From the NCBI GenBank assembly GCA_937125395.1, contig CAKZLI010000057.1, forward strand, positions 1-64,000: a stretch of DNA of 64,000 nucleotides, written 5' to 3'. Every line of letters begins with the position of its first letter. Position 1 is the stretch's first letter. The stretch comes from an uncultured Glaciecola sp. GTDB lineage: Bacteria > Pseudomonadota > Gammaproteobacteria > Enterobacterales > Alteromonadaceae. The position numbers were made by a program, and so were the translations under genes. Below, piece by piece: positions 43,356 to 52,414 of the stretch. The notes beneath the pieces are model-generated. The model was not told where the DNA came from. It did not search any database and was given only the letters and a program-made list of their open reading frames with translations.

Positions 43356-44216
43356 TTGAATGCATTGCATAATAAGGTCGCTATTATTACTGGTGCGAGT
43401 CGTGGGATCGGCGCAGCTATTGCTGAACGTTTTGCTGCTGAAGGTGCGTATGTTGTAATTACTGCTCGAACAGCAATACCAGGTGCGCGTTTACCTGGGT
43501 CTTTACAAGAGACCGAAGCCCGAATAACAGCACGTGGTGGGCAATGTCTAAGTATTGTAGGTGATCTAAATAAGGAAACTGATAGGCAAGCAATAGTTAC
43601 TCAAGCAATTGCCCATTTTGGTGGTATTGACATATTGGTTAATAATGCTGCATTTGCTCGCTTTGGCCTAAGTCTGATGCAGCAGCCAAAGCATATTCAG
43701 CTTTCTCTTGGTATTAATTTTGTGGCACCTATTCACCTGAGTCAATTGGTTATACCATCAATGATCGAACGAGGCGCAGGCTGGATTTTAAACCTATCGA
43801 GTGATACCTCAAACAAACCTGAACCTGGCCCATATGCTGAAGACTCTAGAGCATTTCAATTTCATAACACTGCATCGCCAAGTCTTTATGGTGCAACTAA
43901 GGCAGCACTGGAACGTTTAACGACCGGCTGGGCTATGGAAATTGCTGACAGCAATATTGCGATGAACACACTTGCACCAGTAGAGGCCGTTGCTAGCGAG
44001 GGGGCATTAGATAGTGGCAGTATTGACGCTGTTGCTTTTTTTGAACCGATAGAAGCTATGGCCGAAGCCGCGTTAGCACTTTGCACACAACCACCTGAAC
44101 TCATATCAGGACGAACTGCAATAAGTCTTCATTTGTTAGAAGAGTTGGGAATTGATGTGCGGACTATTAATGGCGAGCAGCTTGTCGATAACGTCCCAAA
44201 AGCAATGTTAAAATAA
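43356..44216 (+). CDS. SDR-family oxidoreductase, HSDL2-like
   Basis: A 286-residue SDR: TGASRGIGAAIAERFA, then the ARTAIPGARLPGSLQET insertion typical of HSDL2-type SDRs, NNAAF, SLYGATKAAL with Tyr/Lys. Starts with TTG preceded by AAGGAG at eight bases. Last gene of the hsaB operon, ending just before a terminator. Shares its insertion pattern with the 44310 product, so the two may act on related substrates. Confidence 0.75.
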   Translation: MNALHNKVAIITGASRGIGAAIAERFAAEGAYVVITARTAIPGARLPGSLQETEARITARGGQCLSIVGDLNKETDRQAIVTQAIAHFGGIDILVNNAAFARFGLSLMQQPKHIQLSLGINFVAPIHLSQLVIPSMIERGAGWILNLSSDTSNKPEPGPYAEDSRAFQFHNTASPSLYGATKAALERLTTGWAMEIADSNIAMNTLAPVEAVASEGALDSGSIDAVAFFEPIEAMAEAALALCTQPPELISGRTAISLHLLEELGIDVRTINGEQLVDNVPKAMLK

Positions 44217-44252
44217 TATAGGTATTCAAATATAACTGATCGACCAATTAGT

Positions 44253-44275
44253 CAGGCCCGGTTATTGAAGGCCTG
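44253..44275. terminator. Stem-loop terminator between the two long convergent operons
   Basis: CAGGCC-CGGTTATTGAA-GGCCTG followed by TTTG on the plus strand; serves the ends of the hsaB (+) and hsaC (-) units. Confidence 0.6.
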
Positions 44276-44309
44276 TTTGATTGAATTAGTGTTGGTTTGT
44301 CAAAATAAC

Positions 44310-45275
44310 TTATTTACTTTCGAGTTTAGATTGATCACCAGCACCGAGTTTAGACTTATTACTTAATCCGACTTTAGAGCCTGCCAATAACTCTCCTGTA
44401 TTAAAATCGTACAAACGGTTTGGGGTTAATTTGACACCAGGAGGCGGACTCACATCTTGAGGCACCATATAATCTTCTACTAACGCGCTACCAGGGACCA
44501 TCGAATACTGTTCTAAATCAGTGCAGCCGCGCTCATACAAAATACTATCATCGAGACAATGATTCCCAGTGAACTCACGACTGTTACTAGTAACAATTTC
44601 ATAAGCTGCATCAGCCATTATCTCAGGCTTGCGAAACTCTGAGACCAACTCTTTACCACCATGTAATTCAGCAGATGGCGTATAGATACCACAACGAGGC
44701 CATATTGTATTAGCTGCGATCCCCTCTGCTTGCCATTCTTTTGACCAACCTAAAGTATACAAGCTCACTGCAAATTTGGATACTGTATAGGCTGACGAAT
44801 TCATGAACCAAACAGGGTTGAGATCAAGCGGTGGCGCTAAGCCTAATATATGCGGGTTTTCTGATTTACACAGATGCGGATAAGCGGCTTTTGCGAGTAA
44901 AAAATATGCTCGTTCATTAATATCGAATACTAAATCATGACGCTTAGTGGTAAATTCTGCGGTAGGCTGTAACCAATATGCACCTGCATTATGTACTAAT
45001 ATGTCAATCCCACCAAAATGCTCCACCGTAGTCGCAATAGCCGTATTGATGTCTCCTTCATTTCGTACATCTAATTTAATAGCGAGTCCTTTACCTCCCG
45101 CTTCTTCTATCGCTTTTACGGTTTCATGAATAGTCCCTGGCAAAAATTTATGGGCTTCATCAGACTTTGCTGCGACAGCGACATTAGCGCCATCAGCTGC
45201 AAAACGCAATGCCATTGCAAGACCAATGCCTCGAGAGGCACCAGTGATAAAAACCGTCTTATTTTGTAAGCTCAT
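44310..45275 (-). CDS. SDR-family oxidoreductase, HSDL2-like
   Basis: A 321-residue SDR of the HSDL2 type: TGASRGIGLAMALRFA, KSDEAHKFLPGTIHET insertion, VHNAGAYWLQPT, AYTVSKFAVSLYTLGWSKEW active site, IAANTIWPRCGIYTPS. It lacks the SCP2 domain of animal HSDL2 and ends instead in a low-complexity tail with SNKSKLGAGDQSKLESK. Last gene of the long minus operon headed by hsaC. Probable 3-hydroxyacyl-CoA or hydroxysteroid dehydrogenase. Confidence 0.75.
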   Translation of the reverse strand: MSLQNKTVFITGASRGIGLAMALRFAADGANVAVAAKSDEAHKFLPGTIHETVKAIEEAGGKGLAIKLDVRNEGDINTAIATTVEHFGGIDILVHNAGAYWLQPTAEFTTKRHDLVFDINERAYFLLAKAAYPHLCKSENPHILGLAPPLDLNPVWFMNSSAYTVSKFAVSLYTLGWSKEWQAEGIAANTIWPRCGIYTPSAELHGGKELVSEFRKPEIMADAAYEIVTSNSREFTGNHCLDDSILYERGCTDLEQYSMVPGSALVEDYMVPQDVSPPPGVKLTPNRLYDFNTGELLAGSKVGLSNKSKLGAGDQSKLESK

Positions 45276-45287
45276 ACTACACCTATG

Positions 45288-45761
45288 TTATTTGCAAAAA
45301 GTATATCGACTTATCGTATCTACCACACAAGCTGGACGGTCTTGTCCTTCCACTTCAATGCTTATTCTAGCGGTCACTTGAATGCTATCTTTAATTTGTT
45401 CGACCTTGATGATGTCACCCGTGCCACGAATTTTACTACCTACTTTCACAATATTCGGAAAACGGATTTTGTCGCAACCATAATTCACGCCCATGCTAAT
45501 ATTTTGCACTTCCATGAGTTGTGGTAAAAAATAATTGACCAACGACAAGGTCAAATAACCATGCGCAATACATGCACCGAAAGGACCTTGTGCCGCTTTG
45601 ACTGGATCAACATGGATCCATTGGTGATCGCCCGTCGATTCGGCAAACATATCAATCCGTGTCTGATCGATCACAATCCAGTCACTCACGCCTAGATGAA
45701 TATCCGTTGCAGCAAGTAACTGTGCTTGAGAAGTAAAAACCTGATTAGCTGTTGTCGTCAT
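45288..45761 (-). CDS. MaoC-like (R)-specific enoyl-CoA hydratase
   Basis: A 157-residue hotdog-fold hydratase with the catalytic motif FAESTGDHQWIHVDPVKA (Asp-x4-His) and AHGYLTLSLV. Hydrates enoyl-CoA esters, here probably of a steroid propionyl side chain or a HIP-derived thioester. Starts eight bases upstream of the ipdF stop side, same operon. Confidence 0.88.
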   Translation of the reverse strand: MTTTANQVFTSQAQLLAATDIHLGVSDWIVIDQTRIDMFAESTGDHQWIHVDPVKAAQGPFGACIAHGYLTLSLVNYFLPQLMEVQNISMGVNYGCDKIRFPNIVKVGSKIRGTGDIIKVEQIKDSIQVTARISIEVEGQDRPACVVDTISRYTFCK

Positions 45762-45769
45762 AAGTCCTC

Positions 45770-46555
45770 CTATGCGCGCTGTGAGCTAACAGAGATCGTC
45801 TCACCGGTCATGTACGACGAATAATCACTGGCTAAGAACATCATAACATTGGCGATTTCCCATACTTCAGCAGCACGACCAAACGCTTCTTTAGAAGCCA
45901 GTTCATCGAGCATTTCTGCACTGGCTGCTTTTTTCAAAAAATCATGTAAGGCAATCGATGGAGATACTGCATTAATTCGGATCCCGTCATCTGCGGCTTC
46001 CAACGCACTGCAACGCGTAAATGCCATCACACCCGCTTTTGCTGCTGCATAGTGGGCTTGTTCTTTTTGTGCGCGCCAACCTAGCACTGATGCATTATTA
46101 ATGATGACACCGGCTTTGCGCTGCTGCATAAAAGGTAACATGGCGCGGGTCATACGAAATGTGCCAGTAAGAGTAATGTCAATGACCATATTCCATTGTT
46201 CATCAGTCATATCTACCACAGAGGCTTGACCACCCAAACCCGCATTATTAATCAGTACATCGACACCATTTAACTTTTCTTCGGCCTGATTGATCAGCGC
46301 TTGTACTTGCTCTTCTTTGCTGACATCACATAATTGAGCAAACACGTTTTCTAATCCTGTTTGTTCTTTTATTGCATCAACGGCTTTTTCTAATCTACCA
46401 GGGTGAATATCAGAAATCATCAGAGCACGACAGCCCTCTTCAGCTGCTCGAAGGGCTGCTGAAAAACCAATACCTGCACCGGCAGCTGCCGTCACTAAAA
46501 CCGATTTTCCTTGTAACAGGTTATGACCTTTTACGTATTCAGGTGCAACGTTCAT
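45770..46555 (-). CDS. ipdF: SDR dehydrogenase IpdF (5-hydroxy-HIP/HIC-CoA dehydrogenase)
   Basis: A 261-residue SDR from ATG 46555 (GGAG six bases upstream; the track's 46603 lies within the amidase gene). VTAAAGAGIGFSAALRAAEEG, NNAGLGGQASVVDMTDEQW, NNASVLGWRAQKEQAHYAAAKAGVMAFTRCSALEA, SPSIALHDFL and ASDYSSYMTGE are near-diagnostic of IpdF (M. tuberculosis Rv3559c as I recall it). The enzyme oxidises the 5-hydroxyl of the indane CoA thioester in C/D-ring degradation. Confidence 0.9.
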   Translation of the reverse strand: MNVAPEYVKGHNLLQGKSVLVTAAAGAGIGFSAALRAAEEGCRALMISDIHPGRLEKAVDAIKEQTGLENVFAQLCDVSKEEQVQALINQAEEKLNGVDVLINNAGLGGQASVVDMTDEQWNMVIDITLTGTFRMTRAMLPFMQQRKAGVIINNASVLGWRAQKEQAHYAAAKAGVMAFTRCSALEAADDGIRINAVSPSIALHDFLKKAASAEMLDELASKEAFGRAAEVWEIANVMMFLASDYSSYMTGETISVSSQRA

Positions 46556-46556
46556 A

Positions 46557-48125
46557 TTATTCTCCAAAAATAGGGGGTTGTTTATCAGCCCAAGGTGCGG
46601 CAAGTTCTAATTGACTTGCAAGGCTTAATAATTTCGCTTCGCCACCAAATGGGCCTGCAAATTGCACCCCAATTGGTAATCCTGCTGCGTTGATATGTAA
46701 GGGTACTGACATTGCAGGTAAGCCCGTCATATTAAACAACGCAGCAATCGGCGACGCTTTGAGTATGTTTTGTACGAATGTATCGTAAGGTTGATTCAAT
46801 GCTAATTCACCAATAAGCGGCGGAGGCGCTGTCGTCACTGGTGTCAGGATAAAATCATATTCTTTGAGTAACCCGTCAAACACTTGACCACCTTGGTCAA
46901 ATGCAGACCGTGCTGCGAGCATTTGTTGAGCCGTAAAGCCTTTGGCTTTTTGTAAATGTCCCCACACAATGGCTTCAAATTCGTCTTCGCGAGCCGCCCT
47001 ACCCAAGAGACTTTCTCTTGCTTGAACCGCTTTTAATAAACTACTCGATGTCGCAATCCCCATCCCTTTAAACATCCCCTCTAAAGGAAGGACAGGGTTA
47101 ACAGCCTCAACTTGATGACCTAACGCTTCGAGTAACTTGATGGTCTTGGCTAGCGCATCCTTACAATCTTGATGGACCGGATAACCAAACGGATGCGAAT
47201 CCATTAGACCAATTTTTAATTTTTTCGGTTGTTTCTTGATAGCCCCTAGCATGTCATCATTAGGCAAACTGATTCTTGCACCTAATTCTGCACCTTGGGT
47301 AAGTTGCAGTAATAAAGCTGAATCACGTACACTGCGAGTTAGAGCATGATGCACCGACAACCCCATCGAGCCTTCTAGTGAAGTGGGTCCAAAAGCAACC
47401 CGTCCTCGGCTAGGTTTTAAACCAAATAATCCACAATGAGATGCTGGAATGCGGATCGAACCGCCACCATCAGTGCCGTGCGCTGCCGGAAGTACACGTG
47501 CAGCAACGGCAACAGCAGAACCACTTGAAGAACCACCACTACTATGGCGTGTATCCCAAGGGTTGAGTGTATCACCATGCAGACTTGATTCCCCTGTAGC
47601 TGTTTGACCAAACTCCGGACTCGTTAGTTTGGCAAGGATATTAACCCCAAGGGCTTCGTAACGATTAACTAAGGTTGAGTTCTTGGTTGCGACATTATCT
47701 TTAAAAAATCGACACCCATTAGTCGTGATTGTGCCAGCCATACTCACGCCTAAATCTTTAAACGCATAAGGAACACCTAATAATGGTGCATTGTTCATGT
47801 GCTCCCTGCGCGCACTTGTACTCAATTTACTTAGCTGAACAGCTTGGTCTCGGGCACGTTCAAAATGGTTAACAGCAACCATGTTGAGTTTCGCGTTGGC
47901 TTCAAACCGGCTAATCGCCGCATCGGTCAGCTCCAAGGGTGACACATCGCCTTGGCGCAATAAATCCGTCATGGCAGTCATATCCCATTGTTCATAATCA
48001 GACAATGACGTGTAAGCGGTTGATGTCGCAGCGTGCGTCTTTAATGACATACCTAATACAGCGGCACTGCCTAATGCTCCACTTGCTTGAATTAATCGGC
48101 GTTTTGCAACATCAACCTTTTCCAT
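46557..48125 (-). CDS. Amidase-signature hydrolase with export signal
   Basis: A 522-residue enzyme. The ATG at 48125 overlaps the upstream SDR stop as TAATG. The N-terminus AKRRLIQASGALGSAAVLG resembles a Tat or Sec signal. Catalytic triad: Lys in YAFKDLG, cis-Ser and nucleophile Ser in SSGGSSSGSAVAVAAR and GGSIRIPASHCG. It hydrolyses an amide. In a cluster that fits bile acids, cleavage of glycine or taurine conjugates in the periplasm would make sense; this is inference, because known bile-salt hydrolases are Ntn-fold, not amidase-signature. Confidence 0.82.
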   Translation of the reverse strand: MEKVDVAKRRLIQASGALGSAAVLGMSLKTHAATSTAYTSLSDYEQWDMTAMTDLLRQGDVSPLELTDAAISRFEANAKLNMVAVNHFERARDQAVQLSKLSTSARREHMNNAPLLGVPYAFKDLGVSMAGTITTNGCRFFKDNVATKNSTLVNRYEALGVNILAKLTSPEFGQTATGESSLHGDTLNPWDTRHSSGGSSSGSAVAVAARVLPAAHGTDGGGSIRIPASHCGLFGLKPSRGRVAFGPTSLEGSMGLSVHHALTRSVRDSALLLQLTQGAELGARISLPNDDMLGAIKKQPKKLKIGLMDSHPFGYPVHQDCKDALAKTIKLLEALGHQVEAVNPVLPLEGMFKGMGIATSSSLLKAVQARESLLGRAAREDEFEAIVWGHLQKAKGFTAQQMLAARSAFDQGGQVFDGLLKEYDFILTPVTTAPPPLIGELALNQPYDTFVQNILKASPIAALFNMTGLPAMSVPLHINAAGLPIGVQFAGPFGGEAKLLSLASQLELAAPWADKQPPIFGE

Positions 48126-49006
48126 TATTTCGTTCCCCATACTTTTTGTGGTGCAATAGCTTGAGCGTTTAAATCTGCAATAATGTCAGCGATCTCATCT
48201 ACCTGTAATGCCGCTCCTTTATCAAAAGTAGGGCCGGTTCGCCAACCGTCACACAAAGATATACGACCGCCTTGTGATTCAAATATTTGTCCGGAGATAT
48301 CACTGGATGCCTCGCTGGCAAGCCAGACGACTAACGGTGCTACATTCTCTGGCGCCCATGCATCAAAACTATTATCATCGGGTTTTTTGACTACATCAGG
48401 CATTGCTGATTCTGTCATTGCAGTGCGCGCGGCCGGTGCCAATGCATTAGCCGTAATGCCATAGCGTCCGAGCTCGGCAGCTTGCACTAAGGTTAAACTA
48501 GCGACTGCGCCTTTGGCTGCTGAGTAATTTGATTGACCAACAGAGCCTTGTAAACCTGCACCAGAGCTTGTATTGATAATACGCGCAGCGACCGGTGTAC
48601 CTGCTTTGGATTGGTCTCGCCAGCGCTTACTCAGGATATTGGCTAAGCAAAAATGCCCTTTTAAATGCACTCGCATCACCATATCCCAAGCATCTTCGTC
48701 ACTATTAACAAACATACCATCGCGTAACACGCCGGCATTATTAATCAGTACATGCACCTCTCCAAATGCTGCAAGCGCTTCATCTACAATAATTTGAGCG
48801 GTCGCAGTGGTAGTAATGTCACTGCTATTTGCAATGGCTTTACCGCCTGCGTTGTTAATTTCGTCAGCGACGGCTTGGGCAGCCTCTGCACGGATATCGT
48901 TAACGACGACGTTGGCACCTTGTTGGGCAAATGCGAGTGCGTAAGCACGGCCTAAGCCACCACCACTGCCAGTGATAATTACAGTACGTCCTTGGCAAAT
49001 TGTCAT
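48125..49006 (-). CDS. SDR-family 3-hydroxyacyl-CoA dehydrogenase, 17beta-HSD4-like
   Basis: A 293-residue SDR from ATG 49006 with GAGGAG seven bases upstream (track start 49021 rejected). TGSGGGLGRAYALAFAQQGANVVVNDI is the signature of the peroxisomal multifunctional-enzyme type 2/17beta-HSD4 dehydrogenase group; NNAGVLRDGMF, SSGAGLQGSVGQSNYSAAKGA and a C-terminal extension after GWRTGP follow the same group. Probable beta-oxidation dehydrogenase for a steroid or HIP acyl-CoA. Confidence 0.82.
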   Translation of the reverse strand: MTICQGRTVIITGSGGGLGRAYALAFAQQGANVVVNDIRAEAAQAVADEINNAGGKAIANSSDITTTATAQIIVDEALAAFGEVHVLINNAGVLRDGMFVNSDEDAWDMVMRVHLKGHFCLANILSKRWRDQSKAGTPVAARIINTSSGAGLQGSVGQSNYSAAKGAVASLTLVQAAELGRYGITANALAPAARTAMTESAMPDVVKKPDDNSFDAWAPENVAPLVVWLASEASSDISGQIFESQGGRISLCDGWRTGPTFDKGAALQVDEIADIIADLNAQAIAPQKVWGTK

Positions 49007-49021
49007 AAACTTTCTCCTCAA

Positions 49022-50173
49022 TTATAATCGTTCAATAATGCTGACATTGGCTAAACCACCGCCTTCACACATTGTTTGTAAGCCATAACGGCCCCCACTT
49101 CGTTCTAGTTCGTGCAACAACGCCGTCATCAAACGCACGCCCGTTGCACCTAACGGATGACCCAGTGCAATTGCTCCACCATTGACATTCGTTTGTGCAT
49201 GGCTGTAGCCAGTTTCTTTAAGCCACGCCATCGCTACCGATGCAAATGCTTCGTTGATTTCGACTAAATCGATATCAGCCAATGTCAGACCTGCTTTTTG
49301 TAAGGCCGCTTGGGTTGCAGGGATAGGTGCTCGTAGATGCCAGATAGGATCATCACCCAACACACTGATATGGTGAATACGCGCTCTGGGGGTTAATTGA
49401 TATTTTTTGAGTGCGGCTTCTGAGACAATTAACATCGCTGCAGAAGCATCACACACAGAACTAGAAACCGCGGCAGTAATACTTGGATAAGCTGGGTCTA
49501 CCGGTTCCAGTTCTGCCATTTCTTCAAGTGTACTGACGCGTGGCGTTTCATCTTGAGTCAAACCTTCACAAGCAACTATTTCCCGGTCAAAGCGTCCTTC
49601 TGCAGCCGCATGTAACGCACGGCGATGGCTTTCTAACGCAAAGGCTTCCATATCTGCACGGCTAATCCCCCAATGATCGGCGATGCGTTGTGCCGCATAA
49701 AATTGATTCACAGGCGCGTCACCAAAACGTGCATCCCACAACTTACTCTCGGCAAACGGTGTGGTAAACCCTAACGGCTGCCCCGCTAGCATTGCCGATG
49801 AAATAGGCACTTGTGTCATGGTTTGGACACCCCCAACTGCAATCACGTCTTGTGTGCCACTCATGACTGCTTGGGCTGCAAAATGCACCGCTTGCTGGGA
49901 AGAACCACATTGGCGATCCACCGTTGTACCAGGTACGTTCATCGGTAGGCCTGCCGCCAACCAACTCGTTCGTGCAATGTTTCCGGCTTGAGAGCCGATA
50001 GTGTCGACACAACCAAAAATCACATCGTCATAATCTTCAGCAGGAATCGCATTACGCTCAACCAATGGCGCTAATGCTGCTGCCCCTAAGTCGATTGCAT
50101 GTATGTGCGATAAACTGCCTTTACGTCGTCCAGTTGGAGTGCGCAGGGCGTCAATAATATATGCTTGAGTCAT
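49022..50173 (-). CDS. fadA6: Thiolase FadA6-like
   Basis: A 383-residue thiolase: DRQCGSSQQAVHFAAQAVMSG (Cys89), INEAFASVAMAWLKE, GGAIALGHPLGATGVRL and TMCEGGGLANVSIIERL. The QCGSSQQA and VGGVQTMTQVPISSAM stretches match M. tuberculosis FadA6, which acts at the end of HIP catabolism. Intact active site. Abuts the next acyl-CoA dehydrogenase gene with zero gap. Confidence 0.92.
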   Translation of the reverse strand: MTQAYIIDALRTPTGRRKGSLSHIHAIDLGAAALAPLVERNAIPAEDYDDVIFGCVDTIGSQAGNIARTSWLAAGLPMNVPGTTVDRQCGSSQQAVHFAAQAVMSGTQDVIAVGGVQTMTQVPISSAMLAGQPLGFTTPFAESKLWDARFGDAPVNQFYAAQRIADHWGISRADMEAFALESHRRALHAAAEGRFDREIVACEGLTQDETPRVSTLEEMAELEPVDPAYPSITAAVSSSVCDASAAMLIVSEAALKKYQLTPRARIHHISVLGDDPIWHLRAPIPATQAALQKAGLTLADIDLVEINEAFASVAMAWLKETGYSHAQTNVNGGAIALGHPLGATGVRLMTALLHELERSGGRYGLQTMCEGGGLANVSIIERL

Positions 50174-51232
50174 TTATACCGCCTCAAAAGTGTTAGATGG
50201 AGCATGATCGATATCAGAATTAAGGACATAATCTTGAACACGTGCACGATGCATAATGCTATCGCCCCAGGTGTTATTTAACGCCCAGGCACGCTTAACA
50301 TACATTTGTAAATCCACTTCCCATGTATAGCCCATCGCACCGTGTACTTGGATACCTGCTCGGGCTGCTAACGCAGCAGCATCACTACAAAAATTGCGAG
50401 CTTGAGAGATATGCATATCACTGAGTGGGTGATGATTCTCTAGCGAGCAAGCTGCACGATACAAGACCGGTTTGGCAATTTCTATTTTACCTGCCACATC
50501 GGCTAGTTGATGTTTAACAGCTTGAAAACTACCAATTTCTTTGCCGAACTGCTTTCGTTGTTGGCTGTACTCTACCGATAAATCTAACATACGTTGCGCT
50601 AAACCAAGGAGTTGTCCAGCTACTGATATGGACCCGCGATTAAAGGTATCATTCCAGATTTTACCACCTGCTTCGCCGGAAACAATGCAAGTTTCAGGGT
50701 TCGCATTCCAACTAACCTGTGCTAAGCGGCGTGAAAAATCAATGCTCGGATTAGGCACTGTTTGCACGTCTGCAGCACCTAACAGATGGAGCTCATCAGC
50801 GTGTTGCAGCAACAATGTGTCAGCGCTATCGGCATCCGCAACCAGTGGACTGCATGAATGACCAATGGCGAAACCTAAATCTCCTGCACAAATACGCTCT
50901 AACAACTCCGCTTTTTGGCTCACACTATCATCTAGTGCAGTCAATAAACCGGTAGCCACATAAGCAGAATTAGCAAATACATCGGGGATCGCATGATAAC
51001 CAAGCTCTTGGGTCATTAATGACCAAGCAACGTCGCCCATCGCTAATCCACCCTGCTCTTCTGGCACTGATAACGCACTCAAGCCTTGTTCAGCTATTAA
51101 GCTTAATAATGTGCTTGCGTCTGTATCACCACTCCAGATATCACGCAGTGTTTCAGGGGATGCCTCGGTAGCCAAAAAACGGTGAATGGTTTCTCGAAAC
51201 AACAACTCATCTTCAGAAAATGTAAAATCCAT
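50174..51232 (-). CDS. Acyl-CoA dehydrogenase, short partner chain (FadE31-33 type)
   Basis: A 352-residue member: MDFTFSEDELLFRETIHRFL, LSVPEEQGGLAMGDVAW, SVAGQLLGLAQRMLDLSVEYSQQRKQFGKEIGSFQAVKHQLADV, GAMGYTWEVDLQMYVKRAW. Shorter than homomeric enzymes and paired with the longer 51241 product, as in heteromeric steroid dehydrogenases. In C/D-ring catabolism FadE31/32/33-type enzymes desaturate late, ring-opened CoA thioesters. Confidence 0.85.
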   Translation of the reverse strand: MDFTFSEDELLFRETIHRFLATEASPETLRDIWSGDTDASTLLSLIAEQGLSALSVPEEQGGLAMGDVAWSLMTQELGYHAIPDVFANSAYVATGLLTALDDSVSQKAELLERICAGDLGFAIGHSCSPLVADADSADTLLLQHADELHLLGAADVQTVPNPSIDFSRRLAQVSWNANPETCIVSGEAGGKIWNDTFNRGSISVAGQLLGLAQRMLDLSVEYSQQRKQFGKEIGSFQAVKHQLADVAGKIEIAKPVLYRAACSLENHHPLSDMHISQARNFCSDAAALAARAGIQVHGAMGYTWEVDLQMYVKRAWALNNTWGDSIMHRARVQDYVLNSDIDHAPSNTFEAV

Positions 51233-51240
51233 GCGTCAGC

Positions 51241-52407
51241 TCACTTTTTAGGTAGGCCAAGCATACGCTCAGCAACTATATTACGTTGAATTTCGTTGGT
51301 ACCGGCGTAAATCGGACCCGCTTGTGCAAACAAAAATGCATCGAGCCAATAGGCATGCTCTTGAGCCAGTGTTGCTGAACCAAGCAACTCACCGGTCGCA
51401 CCTAAAATATCCATTGCGGTTTGGCTGATGAGTAAGTCCAGCTCAGACCAAAAAATCTTATTTAGGCTCGACTCTGCGCCAATTTTTTCACCATTATTAA
51501 CGCGCCCAACAGTATTGTATGCCGATAATGCATAGGCCTCTGCATCAGACCAGCATTTGCTCACTGCTACAGCTATCGCTGGATCACGATCCGCGGCAGC
51601 TTTGTTATCACGATATAACTGCACTAAGCGTCTTGCCGGCTGTTGAAAACGTGCAGGTGAGCGCAATAATAAACCACGTTCAAATCCAGCTGTGGCCATC
51701 GCAACATGCCACCCTTTTCCGTCATCACCAATGCGATTAGTGATAGGCACCTTGACATCGTCAAAGAAGATTTCGGCGAATGCCTCTTCACCATCTAAGG
51801 CTTTAATTGGACGGATTGTGACGCCATCAGTATTCAGCGGCACGAGTAAAAATGACAAACCATGATGCCGTTCTGAGCCTGGTTGTGAGCGAAACAAACC
51901 AAACGCCCAATCAGCGTATATAGCGCGGGTTGACCAGGTTTTTTGCCCATTAATGATGTAATGATCACCGTCAAGCGTTGCTTTGCTGCTAATATTGGCC
52001 ATATCAGAACCCGCATTAGGTTCTGACCAAGCTTGTGCCCACATATCTTCACTTGAAGCCATGCGCGGTAAAAAATGCGCTTTTTGTTCTGGCGTACCAA
52101 AATCAAGCAATGTCGAGCCTAATAGTAACTGACCATTTTGATTCACTCTACCCGGCGCACCCGCACCATAGTATTCTTCTTCAAAAATGAGCCAGTCAAT
52201 TAAATCACAGCCACGACCGCCATATTCTTTAGGCCACATGACCATTGAAAAACCCGCTTCAAACAGCTTCTGTTCCCATTGACGATGCAACTCAAAGCCT
52301 TCTTTGGTGTCATATGTCGGTAATTTTTGCTTAGGCACATTGGCTGCAAGCCATTGGCGCACTTCTAAACGAAATGCATCTTGTTCAGGAGAAAATTGTA
52401 GTTTCAT
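51241..52407 (-). CDS. Acyl-CoA dehydrogenase, long partner chain (FadE31-33 type)
   Basis: A 388-residue member from ATG 52407 (GAGG five bases upstream; the track's 52449 extends into echA20). WPKEYGGRGCDLIDWLIFEEEYY, WAQAWSEPNAGSDMANIS, INGQKTWSTRAIYADWAFGLFR, YAGTNEIQRNIVAERMLGLPKK. Eight bases upstream of its partner. Carries the C-terminal FAD-contacting motif absent from the partner. Confidence 0.85.
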   Translation of the reverse strand: MKLQFSPEQDAFRLEVRQWLAANVPKQKLPTYDTKEGFELHRQWEQKLFEAGFSMVMWPKEYGGRGCDLIDWLIFEEEYYGAGAPGRVNQNGQLLLGSTLLDFGTPEQKAHFLPRMASSEDMWAQAWSEPNAGSDMANISSKATLDGDHYIINGQKTWSTRAIYADWAFGLFRSQPGSERHHGLSFLLVPLNTDGVTIRPIKALDGEEAFAEIFFDDVKVPITNRIGDDGKGWHVAMATAGFERGLLLRSPARFQQPARRLVQLYRDNKAAADRDPAIAVAVSKCWSDAEAYALSAYNTVGRVNNGEKIGAESSLNKIFWSELDLLISQTAMDILGATGELLGSATLAQEHAYWLDAFLFAQAGPIYAGTNEIQRNIVAERMLGLPKK

Positions 52408-52414
52408 AATCGCC

